DNA of 64,000 nucleotides. Origin: Pseudomonas mendocina (GTDB lineage Bacteria; Pseudomonadota; Gammaproteobacteria; Pseudomonadales; Pseudomonadaceae). Positions 8,827 to 18,234 of the stretch are shown here, in pieces (position 1 is the stretch's first letter; each line of letters begins with the position of its first letter). The stretch covers positions 4,464,001-4,528,000 of the forward strand of contig NZ_LR134290.1 of NCBI RefSeq assembly GCF_900636545.1. The letters run 5' to 3'. Under the pieces are notes generated by a model. That model searched no databases and was not told where the DNA came from. It saw only the letters and a program-made list of their open reading frames with translations. The position numbers and the translations under genes are program-made.

Positions 8827-10197
8827 TCAACCCTGTTCCCAGCGTTTCATCTTCTGCACCAGCGTCGCCTGGCTGAGTCCAAGCGCCTTGGCGGCCTCGC
8901 GGGTGGTCTTGTGTTGCAGCAGCGCCTTGCCAATCAAACGCCGCTCCAGATTCTCTACCTGCTTGCGCAGCGGCAGCAGGTGGTCGCCAGCTCCGTCGCT
9001 GCGGGCAGTTCGTACCTCGTCGGGCAGATCGAACAACTCGATGGTCTCGCCGATGCTGGTGACCACGAGGCGCTCGACCAGATTGATCAGTTCACGGATG
9101 TTGCCTGGCCAGGCATAGTCGGTGAGCGTATCCAGGGCTTCCAGGCCCCAGGTGAGCGAACGTCCATAGCGCAGGTTGAATTCGGCAAGGTAGAACTGAA
9201 GCAGCGGTTGGACTTCATCGGCTCGCTCGCGCAAGGCGGGGATATGAATGGGCACCACGTTCAGCCGGTAGTAAAGGTCGGCGCGAAAACGCCCATCGGC
9301 GACCATCTGGCGCAGATCGTGATGGGTAGCGGTGATGATGCGCACGTCCACCTCTTTCAGCTCCAATCCACCCACCGGGATGAAGCGGCTCTCCTCGATC
9401 ACCTTGAGCAGCTTGACCTGCAGTGCCAGCGGCAAGTCGCCGATCTCGTCGAGAAACACCGTGCCCTGATTGGCCAGTTCGAGCAAGCCGCGCTTGCCCT
9501 TGCTGCCAGCGCCGGTGAAGGCGCCTGCCACGTAGCCGAACAACTCGGCCTCGATCAGGTTTTCCGGCAGCGCACCGCAGTTGAGCGCCAGGAACGGTTG
9601 CGCCGCACGCGAGCTGCTCTTGTGGATGTACTGGGCGATCAGTGTCTTGCCAACACCGGTTTCCCCTTGTAGGAGCACCTTCACGTCACTCCCGGCGACC
9701 TGCCGCGCCTGGGCGAAAACGCGGCCAGACGCGGGTAGATTGGCCACGGGCGAGGCATGGAGCAGGTCGTCACGTTGGCCGGCGTGCAACTTCGCCGTGC
9801 TGTTGCGCAGCTGTTTCAGTTGCTGCAGCTCGTCGCGTTCGTGCTTGATGCGCAGCAGCTCGGTCATGTCACGCACCGTGCTGACCACATAACGCACCTT
9901 GCCCTCGCTGGAGAAAATCGGCGTTCCGCTGACCAGCAGGCGCTTGCCCTGGCTGACGCTCTGCATCAGTGAAAGCGCCTTGCCTTCCTTGAGCACACGC
10001 AGCGACACCGACTGCGAGATGACGCCCTGTTCCACCAGTGCCTGCATGTGTTGGCCAACGACATCCTCGCTACGTAGCCCGGTCAGGCGTTCGTAGGCGC
10101 TATTGACCTTGAGGGTGAAGCCGTTGGCATCGGTGATGTAGAGGCCATCGTGCAGCGCATCGATCAGCTCGCGAAATCCGGGATCATCGAAGTCCAT
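8827..10197 (-). CDS. PAS-domain sigma-54-dependent transcriptional activator
   Basis: This 456-residue bacterial enhancer-binding protein has an N-terminal PAS domain (about 8-118), a central AAA+ domain and a C-terminal Fis-type helix-turn-helix ([20 protein letters not shown]). Walker A is GETGVGKT (178-185), the sigma-54 contact loop GAFTGA is at 225-230, and Walker B is FLDEIGD (248-254). AGGGTGG precedes the start. It lies directly upstream of the alcohol dehydrogenase operon, whose promoter has -24/-12 elements, so it is very likely the specific activator. The PAS domain probably senses a metabolite. Confidence 0.92.
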   Translation of the reverse strand: MDFDDPGFRELIDALHDGLYITDANGFTLKVNSAYERLTGLRSEDVVGQHMQALVEQGVISQSVSLRVLKEGKALSLMQSVSQGKRLLVSGTPIFSSEGKVRYVVSTVRDMTELLRIKHERDELQQLKQLRNSTAKLHAGQRDDLLHASPVANLPASGRVFAQARQVAGSDVKVLLQGETGVGKTLIAQYIHKSSSRAAQPFLALNCGALPENLIEAELFGYVAGAFTGAGSKGKRGLLELANQGTVFLDEIGDLPLALQVKLLKVIEESRFIPVGGLELKEVDVRIITATHHDLRQMVADGRFRADLYYRLNVVPIHIPALRERADEVQPLLQFYLAEFNLRYGRSLTWGLEALDTLTDYAWPGNIRELINLVERLVVTSIGETIELFDLPDEVRTARSDGAGDHLLPLRKQVENLERRLIGKALLQHKTTREAAKALGLSQATLVQKMKRWEQG

Positions 10198-10251
10198 CTG
10201 GCCACCCTGTTACAACTGGAGAAACCGCGCATTCTACGCCCGGAAACGACA

Positions 10252-10281
10252 AAGGCTCCGCGGGTTTCCCGGCGGAGCCTT
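10252..10281 (-). terminator. Hairpin terminator after agtD
   Basis: aaggctccgc (10252-10261) and gcggagcctt (10272-10281) are perfect 10-bp arms around a 10-nt loop. On the minus strand the stem is followed by a T-rich stretch (TTTGTCGTTTC), compatible with ending the ABC transporter transcript 20 bp after its last stop codon. Confidence 0.65.
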
Positions 10282-10300
10282 CTGTCCATAGCCACGCAGC

Positions 10301-11128
10301 TTATTCCGGCGTCGAGGTGCGCAGCTTCTCGCTACGTCCGCGCAGCCATTCCAGAGTCAGCAACAGCAGGATGGAAAAGCCGATCAGCAGTGTGGCGGCA
10401 GCAGCGATGGTCGGCGACAGGTTCTCGCGGATGCCGCTGAACATCTGCCGCGGCAGGGTGGCCTGTTCGGGCCCGGCGAGGAACAGCGTCACCACCACTT
10501 CGTCGAACGAAGTGGCGAAGGCGAACAGCGCACCGGAGATGACGCCAGGCGCGATCAGCGGCAGGGTCACCCGGCGGAAGGTGGTCAACGGTGATGCACC
10601 AAGGCTGGCAGCCGCGCGCACCAGGTTATGGTTGAACCCCTGCAGCGTGGCCGACACGGTGATGATGACGAAGGGCACGCCGAGCACGGCATGCACCAGG
10701 ATCAGCGACAGGTAGCTGTTGCCCATGCCCAGCGGCGCGAAGAACAGGTAACTGGCGACACCGATGATCACCACCGGAACGATCATCGGTGAGATCAGCA
10801 GGCTCATCACCAGCGCCTTGCCGCGAAACTCGCCACGGGTCAGGCCGATGGCCGCCAGGGTACCGAAGACCATGGCCAGCATGGTCGCGGCCGGGGCGAT
10901 GATCAGGCTGTTCTTCAGCGAGCGCATCCAGTCCGCGGACATGAAGAAATCTTCATACCAGCGCAGCGAGAAGCCCTGCAGCGGGTAGACCAGGAAGGTG
11001 CCGGAGTTGAACGACAGCGGCACGATCACCAGCACCGGCAGGATCAGAAACAGCAGCACCAGGCCGCAGAGAATGCGCAGGCCGTAGTACCAGAGGCGCT
11101 CGACGGGTGACATGTAGGGGCTGAGCAT
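10301..11128 (-). CDS. agtD: ABC transporter permease (PotC-like), AgtD
   Basis: The 275-residue inner-membrane permease has six predicted transmembrane segments, with the binding-protein-dependent transport signature around RAAASLGASPLTTFRRVTLP (EAA loop). It is the PotC/YdcV type of the polyamine/opine family. It is the last of four genes ordered ATPase, binding protein, permease, permease, as in P. aeruginosa PA0603-PA0606 (agtABCD), which takes up GABA and 5-aminovalerate. The assignment to agt rests on order and on the neighbouring agtSR-like genes. An unusual 204-bp repeat-rich gap separates it from agtC. Confidence 0.8.
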   Translation of the reverse strand: MLSPYMSPVERLWYYGLRILCGLVLLFLILPVLVIVPLSFNSGTFLVYPLQGFSLRWYEDFFMSADWMRSLKNSLIIAPAATMLAMVFGTLAAIGLTRGEFRGKALVMSLLISPMIVPVVIIGVASYLFFAPLGMGNSYLSLILVHAVLGVPFVIITVSATLQGFNHNLVRAAASLGASPLTTFRRVTLPLIAPGVISGALFAFATSFDEVVVTLFLAGPEQATLPRQMFSGIRENLSPTIAAAATLLIGFSILLLLTLEWLRGRSEKLRTSTPE

Positions 11129-11151
11129 GGCTGTGACTCCATTTAGCGTTT

Positions 11152-11314
11152 AGCTCCCCTCTACCGCTTGCGGGAGAGGGGCTGGGGGAGAGGGCGCTCT
11201 TCATGCGCCATCCTCCCGAGTTCGGTTACCGAGAGGCAGTGGTGCCAACACAAGCACCCTCTCCCGCCCTTCGGGCACCCTCTCCCATAAATGGGAGAGG
11301 GTCATCAGATGGTC
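11152..11314. repeat. ccctctccc-type hairpin repeats between agtC and agtD
   Basis: The 204-bp gap between the two permease genes is filled with short inverted repeats: cccctctaccgcttgcggga followed by gaggggctgggggaga (about 11155-11192), then several ccctctccc units and a stem ending in gggagagggt near 11314. The motif appears in multiple orientations. It looks like a dispersed Pseudomonas intergenic repeat inserted inside an operon. Confidence 0.6.
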
Positions 11315-11332
11315 TGCCACGCAGACCGCTTT

Positions 11333-12580
11333 TTAACCAAGCCTAAGCTTGCTCGCGCCGACCAGCCAGCTGTACACCACGTAGAGCACCAGGGTCGCGG
11401 CCAGCAGCAGGCCGCCTAGCGCAGTAGCCATGCCCCAGTTGATGGTGGTGTTGGTGTAGAAGGCGACGAAGTAGCTGATCATCTGGTCGTTCGGGCTGCC
11501 CAGCAGCGCCGGGGTGATGTAGTAGCCGATGGACAGGATGAACACCAGCAGGCATCCAGCGCCGACACCGGCCAGGGTCTGCGGGAAGTACACCCGCCAG
11601 AAGCTGGCGAACGGATGACAGCCGAGCGACACCGCCGCACGCATGTAGCTGGGCGAAATACCCTTCATCACGCTGTAGATCGGCAGGATCATGAACGGCA
11701 GCATGATGTGCACCATGGCCACATAAACACCGCTGCGGTTGAACACCAGTTGCAACGGCTGCTCGATGATGCCCAGCGATATCAACGCGCTGTTGATCAA
11801 CCCTCCCGATTGCAACAGCACGATCCAGGCCGCGACCCGCACCAGGATCGACGTCCAGAACGGCAGCAACACCAGAATCATCAGCAAATTGCCCGAGCGG
11901 GTCGGCAGATTGGCCAATAGGTAGGCCAGCGGATAGGCCAGCACCAGGCAGATGGCGGTGATCACCAGGCTCATCCAGAAGGTGCGGGCGAAGATGTCCA
12001 GGTAGATGGCCTGATCCGGCGTGGCCTTAGCCAGTTCGCCGAGGTCGTCGATGCGATGATCGAGTGCGGCCAGCAGGTAGTAGGGAGTAACCGGCGAGGC
12101 GTTGCGGCGGATTACTTGCCAGTAGGCGGGATCGCCCCAGCGCTCGTCCAGGTCGAGGAAGGCCTCCTGGTAGGACGCCGGCTCCTCGCGCAACGGCAGC
12201 TTGCGTGCGGTGCTGCTGACTAGGCTGCGGAACCCCGCCAGCTCCATGTTCAGACGCTTGGACAGATCGCCCAGGTTCTGGTTGCGCCGAGCCTCGACGA
12301 TATCGCTGGCAATGGCCTGGTACACCGACTCGTCCGGCAAACCGCGACCATCCCAGGCACTGATCGCCTCGACGGTGCGCGGCAGGCTACCGACCACTTC
12401 CGGGTTGTCGACGCTGCGCAGCAACAGGGCGCCGATGGGCAGCAGGAAGGTCAGCAGAAGGAACAGCAACAGCGGCAGGATCAGCGCCTTGGATTTCAGG
12501 CGATTGAAGCGCTCGGCACGGGCCAGACGCTGTTTCAGGCTCGGCCCGGGCAATTCGCTGGCAGGCAGTACGGCGGCCAT
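11333..12580 (-). CDS. agtC: ABC transporter permease (PotB-like, with long insertion), AgtC
   Basis: This 415-residue permease is longer than the usual 280-300 residues for PotB proteins. After a first membrane helix (SKALILPLLLFLLLTFLLPIG, about 30-50) there is a polar region of about 150 residues, probably periplasmic, before the remaining helices. The EAA-type loop is RAAVSLGCHPFASFWRVYFP. I chose the ATG at 12580 because GGAG sits 7 bp upstream; an upstream TTG is unlikely. With agtD it should form the membrane channel of the transporter. Long PotB variants are known in this subfamily. Confidence 0.82.
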   Translation of the reverse strand: MAAVLPASELPGPSLKQRLARAERFNRLKSKALILPLLLFLLLTFLLPIGALLLRSVDNPEVVGSLPRTVEAISAWDGRGLPDESVYQAIASDIVEARRNQNLGDLSKRLNMELAGFRSLVSSTARKLPLREEPASYQEAFLDLDERWGDPAYWQVIRRNASPVTPYYLLAALDHRIDDLGELAKATPDQAIYLDIFARTFWMSLVITAICLVLAYPLAYLLANLPTRSGNLLMILVLLPFWTSILVRVAAWIVLLQSGGLINSALISLGIIEQPLQLVFNRSGVYVAMVHIMLPFMILPIYSVMKGISPSYMRAAVSLGCHPFASFWRVYFPQTLAGVGAGCLLVFILSIGYYITPALLGSPNDQMISYFVAFYTNTTINWGMATALGGLLLAATLVLYVVYSWLVGASKLRLG

Positions 12581-12646
12581 GGACAACTCCGCAAGCAAGA
12601 AGAAAATTCAGACGGCCCTGCCAGCAGGCAGGGCCGGATAGGCGAC

Positions 12647-13678
12647 TTAGCGCGCGGCCCAGGCGTTGAAGCGCTGTTCCAGCTGCTCGCCGTAGTCAGC
12701 CCAGAAGGTCACGTCGATGGCCACCTGGTTGGCGATGTTTTCCGGCGTGGTCGGCATCAGGTTGAGACGCTCCGGCGCCAACAGATCGATGGCCTGCTTG
12801 TTGGCCGGACCGTAGGCGATATTTTCCGAGTAGGTCTTCTGCGCTTCGGGCTTGACCGAATAGGCGATGAACTCCTTGGCCAGTTCGGCGTTCTTGGCGC
12901 CACGCGGGATGGCCCAGGAGTCGAAGTCGTAGATGCCGCCGTTCCACACCACCTGCAGGTTGCTCTCACCCTGCACGGCAGCGATGCGGCCGTTGTAGGC
13001 CGAGCTCATCACCACATCACCGGAGGCCAGGTACTGCGGCGGCTGGGCGCCTGCTTCCCACCACTGGATGTTGGGTTTGAGCTCGTCGAGTTTCTTGAAC
13101 GCGCGGTCCTGGCCTTCCTTGGTGGCCAATACCTTGTACACATCCTTGACCGGCACGCCGTCAGCCATCAGGGCGAACTCCAGGGTGTACTTGGCGCCCT
13201 TGCGCAGGCCACGCTTGCCGGGGAATTTCGCTACGTCCCAGAAGTCGGCCCAACTGGTCGGGGCCGCGCTGAGTTTGTCGGCGTTATAGGCCAGGACGGT
13301 GGACCAGACGAAGAAGCCGACACCGCAGGGCTGGATGGCGCCTTCGATGAAGTTGGCCTCATCGCCGAACTGCGCCGGGTCGAGCTCTTCGAACAGGCCT
13401 TCGTCGCAACCGCGAGCCAGTTCCGGCGACTCCACCTCCACCAGATCCCAACTCACGCTGCGGGTGTCGACCATGGCTTTGACCTTGGCCATTTCACCGT
13501 TGTATTCACCGCCCAGCACCTTGTTGCCGGTTTCCTTCTCGAAGGGTTCGTAGAACGCCTTGACCTGCGCCGCCTTGTTCGCGCCGCCGAAGGATACCGC
13601 CGTCAGGTCTACCGCCAGTGCCGGCATGGCGCAGCTAACGCCCAGGGCCAATGCCGCCAGCTTCAGGGATTTCGTCAT
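12647..13678 (-). CDS. agtB: Periplasmic substrate-binding protein, AgtB-like
   Basis: The 343-residue protein starts MTKSLKLAALALGVSCAMPA, a clear Sec signal with cleavage after ALA (about residue 22). The mature part is a PotD/AgtB-type binding protein of the SBP_bac_8 kind (YNADKL, PTSWADFWD, WEAGAQPPQYLASGDVVMSS). The start at 13678 has a GAGGAG site; the longer ORF adds an unlikely N-terminus. It lies 53 bp after the ATPase gene. By analogy with P. aeruginosa agtB its ligand is GABA or 5-aminovalerate; polyamines are an alternative. Confidence 0.85.
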   Translation of the reverse strand: MTKSLKLAALALGVSCAMPALAVDLTAVSFGGANKAAQVKAFYEPFEKETGNKVLGGEYNGEMAKVKAMVDTRSVSWDLVEVESPELARGCDEGLFEELDPAQFGDEANFIEGAIQPCGVGFFVWSTVLAYNADKLSAAPTSWADFWDVAKFPGKRGLRKGAKYTLEFALMADGVPVKDVYKVLATKEGQDRAFKKLDELKPNIQWWEAGAQPPQYLASGDVVMSSAYNGRIAAVQGESNLQVVWNGGIYDFDSWAIPRGAKNAELAKEFIAYSVKPEAQKTYSENIAYGPANKQAIDLLAPERLNLMPTTPENIANQVAIDVTFWADYGEQLEQRFNAWAAR

Positions 13679-13731
13679 TCTTATCAGCTCCTCTGTGTTA
13701 CGGGGTAAAGGTGAAGCACTGCGCGAAGCGG

Positions 13732-14829
13732 TCACTCGGCTTGGAGTGGGTCGAGCGCGCGGACATGCTCGACAGACCAGCCGAGCGGAACCAAGTCACC
13801 AACCGCCAGCGCCGGATCGAGCTCGGCTACGGGTTGCTTGACGTAGAAATCGGACTTGCCGCAGACCTCCATGCGGATTCGCACGTGGTCGCCCAGATAG
13901 ATGAACTCGGCAATACGCCCGGAGAAACGGTTCGGGCAAGCCTCGCTGTGGCCGTTGAGGCGGATGCGCTCGGGGCGGATCGACAGGCTCACCGCCTCGC
14001 CTACAGCACCGACATTGACCGCCGTGGCACGCACTTCCTCACCGCGCGCCAGGCGCACCACGCACGCATCACCATCACGGCTGACCAACTCGCCGGCCAG
14101 GCGATTGTTCTCGCCGATGAACTGGGCGACGAAGGTGTTGTGCGGCGCCTCGTAGAGATCGCGCGGCGGGGCGATCTGCTGAATCTCACCCTGGTGGAAC
14201 ACGGCTACGCGGTCAGACATGGTCAGCGCCTCGCCCTGGTCATGAGTTACGTAGACCACGGTTACGCCCAGGCGCTGGTGCAGGTGCTTGATCTCCATCT
14301 GCATGTGTTCACGCAGCTGCTTGTCCAGCGCGCCGAGGGGTTCGTCCATCAGCACCAGCTGCGGCTCGAACACCAGCGCACGGGCCAGTGCCACGCGCTG
14401 CTGCTGGCCACCGGAGAGCTGGCCCGGATAACGATTGCGGAAACTGTCGAGCTGTACCATGGACAGTGCGCGCTTGACGCGCTCGCTGATGTCGGTGCGC
14501 GACATGCCGCGCACGCTCAGCGGGAAGGCCAGGTTCTCTGACACCGTCATGTGCGGGAACAGCGCGTAATTCTGGAACACCATGCCGATGTCGCGCTTGT
14601 GCGGCGGCAGTTTGTTCAGTGAGCGACCGTCGAGCAGGATCTCGCCAGCGGTCGGGGTTTCGAAACCGGCCAGCATCATCAGGCTGGTGGTCTTGCCAGA
14701 GCCGGACGGGCCGAGCAGGGTCAGGAACTCACCCTTGCGGATATCCAGGTTGAGGTCTTTGACGATCAGCGTCTCGCCGTCATAGCTCTTCTGCACGCCA
14801 CGGAAGCTCACCAGTACATCGTTTGCCAT
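13732..14829 (-). CDS. agtA: ABC transporter ATP-binding protein (PotA-like), AgtA
   Basis: This 365-residue ATPase has Walker [10 protein letters not shown] (40-48), Q-loop in FQNYALFP, signature LSGGQQQR (138-145), Walker B LMDEP (Asp162, Glu163) and the H-loop YVTHDQ. The C-terminal third is a TOBE regulatory domain. It is first in the operon. The ATG at 14829 follows AAGGGTG; a GTG one codon upstream is also possible. A perfect palindrome at 14941-14960 lies about 112 bp upstream and may be the operator for the neighbouring response regulator. Confidence 0.9.
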   Translation of the reverse strand: MANDVLVSFRGVQKSYDGETLIVKDLNLDIRKGEFLTLLGPSGSGKTTSLMMLAGFETPTAGEILLDGRSLNKLPPHKRDIGMVFQNYALFPHMTVSENLAFPLSVRGMSRTDISERVKRALSMVQLDSFRNRYPGQLSGGQQQRVALARALVFEPQLVLMDEPLGALDKQLREHMQMEIKHLHQRLGVTVVYVTHDQGEALTMSDRVAVFHQGEIQQIAPPRDLYEAPHNTFVAQFIGENNRLAGELVSRDGDACVVRLARGEEVRATAVNVGAVGEAVSLSIRPERIRLNGHSEACPNRFSGRIAEFIYLGDHVRIRMEVCGKSDFYVKQPVAELDPALAVGDLVPLGWSVEHVRALDPLQAE

Positions 14830-14940
14830 CACACCACACCCTTGTTCTTGTCTCAGGCCGATGAATCAAGAGTAGGTGGGCGAGCAAGGGTGAAAAATCG
14901 GGCGGGATGACAAGCTGATATCAGGCGTGAGGAGAATCTC

Positions 14941-14960
14941 TTGTAGGGATCGCCCTACAA
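14941..14960. promoter_or_regulatory. Perfect palindrome upstream of agtA (candidate AgtR operator)
   Basis: ttgtagggatcgccctacaa has 8-bp arms with a 4-nt centre and stands alone in the spacer between agtR and agtA. LuxR/NarL-type regulators bind such short dyads. Its distance to the agtA start suits an activator site. The binding partner is inferred from adjacency only. Confidence 0.5.
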
Positions 14961-15000
14961 ATTCCGAGTGATTGCATCGGTTATACAGTGCATGAAAACC

Positions 15001-15078
15001 GTAAGAGCGGCTTCAGCCGCGAAGCTCCGGTGGGCGATTCATCGCGGCTGAAGCGCAATGCCGCCCAGCCGCTCCAAC
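15001..15078. repeat. REP-like element in the agtR-agtA spacer
   Basis: agcggcttcagccgcga (15006-15022) is complementary to tcgcggctgaagc (15042-15054), and a further gccgctcc lies at 15068-15075. It is a degenerate copy of the ggagcgg/ccgctcc REP family seen elsewhere in the window. It sits immediately downstream of agtR and may mark the 3' end of that transcript. Confidence 0.6.
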
Positions 15079-15090
15079 GAAAGCGTCCGA

Positions 15091-15720
15091 TCAGACCAGA
15101 CGGTGCTCCATGGCGTAGCGCACCAGATCGGCCACCGAATGGGCACCGAGCTTCTGCATCAGGCGCGCCTTGTGCGTGCTCACGGTCTTGTTGCTCACCG
15201 CCAGGTGCAGGGCGATATCGTTGACCCCCTCTCCTCGCACAAGACGCTCGAATACCGAAAACTCACGCTCGGACAATTGCGCATGGGGCGGACGCGAGTC
15301 GGTCAGCCCCACCTCGAAGACCATGCGGTCGGCCAGTGCCGGGTCGATATAGCGACCACCACCCGCCACCTTGCGAATCGCGGTGATCAACAGCGCCGGG
15401 TCGCTGTCCTTGGTGGCATAACCGGCGGCGCCGGCCTTGAGCGCACGCGCGGCCATCTGCGCCTCATCGTGCATCGACAGCACCAGAATCGCCGGTGCCT
15501 CGTTCAGCGCGCGAATGCGCGGGATGGCCTCCAGGCCGTTGACACCGGGCATGGAGATATCCAGCAGCACCACATCGCAGGGCGTTCGGCGCAGCACTTC
15601 GAGCAGTTGCTCGCCATTGCTCGCCTCGCCTGCCACCTCAAGATCACGGGCCATGCCGATCAATTGCTTGATGCCTTCCCGCACGATGGTGTGGTCTTCG
15701 GCCACCAGTACCCGAATCAC
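15091..15720 (-). CDS. agtR: NarL/FixJ-type response regulator, AgtR-like
   Basis: The 209-residue protein has a receiver domain with phosphoacceptor Asp54 (VLLDISMPG), acidic residues at 8-9 and a C-terminal LuxR-type helix-turn-helix (LSEREFSVFERLVRGEGVND...VSNKTVSTHKARLMQKLG). It begins with GTG, overlapping the sensor-kinase stop by 4 bp. The gene pair adjoins the transporter exactly as agtSR adjoins agtABCD in P. aeruginosa (PA0600-PA0601), where it activates GABA/5-aminovalerate uptake genes. The protein itself is intact, although its partner kinase is frameshifted here. Confidence 0.87.
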   Translation of the reverse strand: MIRVLVAEDHTIVREGIKQLIGMARDLEVAGEASNGEQLLEVLRRTPCDVVLLDISMPGVNGLEAIPRIRALNEAPAILVLSMHDEAQMAARALKAGAAGYATKDSDPALLITAIRKVAGGGRYIDPALADRMVFEVGLTDSRPPHAQLSEREFSVFERLVRGEGVNDIALHLAVSNKTVSTHKARLMQKLGAHSVADLVRYAMEHRLV

Positions 15721-18121
15721 GCCACGACCTCCTCATCCAGGTTTATGCGCGCGCACAGCGTAGTGCCCTCACCGGGCCGGCTGTCAATCTGCAACAGGCC
15801 GCCAAGCATCAGCATGCGTTCCTGCATACCGACCAGCCCGAAGGACTGCCCCGGCTTGCGCAACGACGGATCGAAGCCCTTGCCATCATCGCTCACGGAC
15901 AGGCACAGGCTGCCCGCCTCCTGCCACAAACGCACCACGACACTGTGCGCACCGGCATGGCGCATGACGTTGGTCAGCGCCTCCTGGAGGATGCGGAACA
16001 GGCCGATGGCCTGAGCATCGGGCAAGTGTGGCAGGTGCTCAGGCACCTCGACCAGGCAGGGGATCTGCGTGCGCTCCTCGAAGCGGCGCACCTGCCACTC
16101 GATGGCCGAGGCAATGCCGGCATCGAGAATCGGCGGGCGCAGCGCCGTGGCCACATCACGCACCAGCTGGAACAGCTGGGCGATCAGACGTTTCATGCTG
16201 GCCAGGCGCTCATCCAGCTCCGGCACCTGACCGGCGCAGGCCAGCTCGCACATGGCCGTCTCCAGCTTGAGCACGGTCAGCACCTGGCCGAGTTCGTCAT
16301 GTACTTCGCGGGCGATGCGCGCCTTCTCTTCCTCACGCACGCTTTCCAGATGCGCGGACAATTCGCGCAGACGCGCCCGCGAGTCAGCCAGGGCCAGCTC
16401 GGCCAGCTTGTTCTCGGTGATGTCCCAGAGAATCCCGTCCCACACCACACGACCGCCGCCGAGCGAACGCGCGGTGGTGCGAATATCGGCCCACAGCACC
16501 TCCTGCTCGGCCGTGAGAATACGCCCCTGCCAGTACCAGTCGCTCTCGCTCTCCAGCGCCAGCGTCTGCTGTTGAGGTAGCTGGGTAAGTCCTGCGGATG
16601 CACCAAGCCGCGAATGCCGCGATCCTCACGCTGTAGCTCATGCGCCGGCCAGCCAACCATTTCCTGACTGGCCTCGCTGATGTAGGCGAAGTTGACCACC
16701 GCTCCCGGTCCGGCGCGCTCCAGACGAAACACCAGGCCAGGCACGTTGCCGGCGATGCCCTTGAAACGCGCCTCGCTCTCTTCCAGCGCAGCACGCGCAC
16801 GGCGGCGCTCGGTCACGTCACTGAGAAACACCACCAGATACTCGGCCTGGCGGTAGCGCAGAAAGCTCAGGGACACATCGGCCGGCATGCGGCTGCCATC
16901 GGCGCGCAGGCAGTCGATCTCGAAGCTCGTCGAACCGCCACCCTGCTCACGCACCCGTTTCCACAGGTTGAGCCAACGATCCATATCGAGGCTCGGCTCC
17001 AGCTGACTCAGCGGTTTGTCCACCAGCTCACCGGCGGCGTAGCCGAGCATGCGTTCGGCAGCGCGGTTGGCATAGCGCAAGTGGCTGTCCCAATTGACCC
17101 AGAGAATGCCCACCGTGCTGTGATCGATGGAGAACTGACTCAGGCGAAGCGCTTCGGCCGCCTGCTGATGGCGATCCAGTTCGCCGCGTGCGCCCAACAA
17201 CCCGCGCTCGAGCAGACGCGCCTGCTGACGTTGGCGATAGAGGGCGGTAGCACCGATCAACAGCAGCAGCGCCAGAAACAGCGCGAGTGTTTTCCAGAAG
17301 CTGACGAAGTCGCTGGATTGCGGGTAACGCAAAGGCATCCAGGTTTCACGCAACTCCTCCAGCTCACGGGCAGGCAGTGCCTGCAAGACTCGGTCAACGA
17401 TGCCGGACAGCAACGGCTGGTCACGGCGCGTGGCCAGGCGCAGCAACTGCGGCAGGCCGATGTCACCGACGATGCTCAGGTTGGAAAAACGTGATTCACG
17501 CAGCAGCAGGCTGAGGCTCGCCTCGTCCAGCACCGCGTAGCTGACCTCCTGATTCAGCACCAGCAGCAACGCGGCACGGTCCGAAGGCGCCGCGCGCAGG
17601 CGCAGGTTGGTATGGGTGCGTTCCAGGTATTCGGCAGCCTGACTCGGTGAGCGCAGGGCGACTATCTGCTCCAGTGGCAGTTGATCCAGATCTACCGCGC
17701 CACTGCCACTACGTTCGCCGACCACCAGATGCGGCACACGCAGGTAGGGCATGGAGTAGTGCCAGATGCGCAGACCGGCTGGCGTCTGCTGCAGACCCGG
17801 CGCCAGGTCCACTTCGCCCGCGCCGGCCGCCCGCTCCAGCGCCTCGAGGCTCGGGTATAGGCGCCAGTCAGGAGCGACGCCCATGCCGTCCAGCAGGCGC
17901 TGCATCAGTTCGACGTTGGCGCCGGTCAGCTGTCGATTCTGGCTACGCTGCACCCAGGGCGCCTGCTGAATCAGGCCTACACGCAGGACCGGATGCGCCT
18001 CGAGCCAGGCGCGTTGTTCGGCATCGAAGGCCGGACGCAGCGGCATGCGCGTGTTCTCGGCCCAGGCGGTAGTTATCGCCAGCAGCAGCAAAAGAGAGAG
18101 GCGGGAGAGAAAGGACTTCAT
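15717..18121 (-). pseudogene. agtS: Hybrid periplasmic-binding/PAS sensor histidine kinase (AgtS-like), frameshifted
   Basis: About 800 codons encode a signal peptide (1-22), a periplasmic SBP_bac_3-like domain (about 30-265), a transmembrane helix (FWKTLALFLALLLLIGATAL), two PAS domains, a HisKA_3 domain with EVHDELGQ, and an ATPase domain (EALTNVMRHA, VSDDGKGFD, GLVGMQERM). The reading frame breaks near 16575, at the end of the second PAS: frame one reads HPQDLPSYL, and homologous sequence continues in another frame as QQQTLALESESDWYWQG. One missing base would explain it. As written, the N-terminal product lacks the kinase. It may be a real mutation or a sequencing error. Confidence 0.82.
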
Positions 18122-18234
18122 GCACGGCGAATCCGGTGACGCGATCCCCTACCTTACTCCAGTCTTGCCCGAGTCGCCTGACAAAAGCGGAGCGCCGCAT
18201 TAGGCTCTGTCATAGACATCATGGAGCCTTATCG

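Noticed and set aside
11129..11332. Short regularly repeated ccctctccc units as a CRISPR array
   Set aside because: Units vary in orientation and spacing, there are no unique spacers and no cas genes nearby.
15717..16499. The 260-codon kinase fragment as an independent gene
   Set aside because: Its N-terminus continues, in frame, into sequence homologous to the PAS domain upstream; it is the 3' part of the frameshifted sensor.
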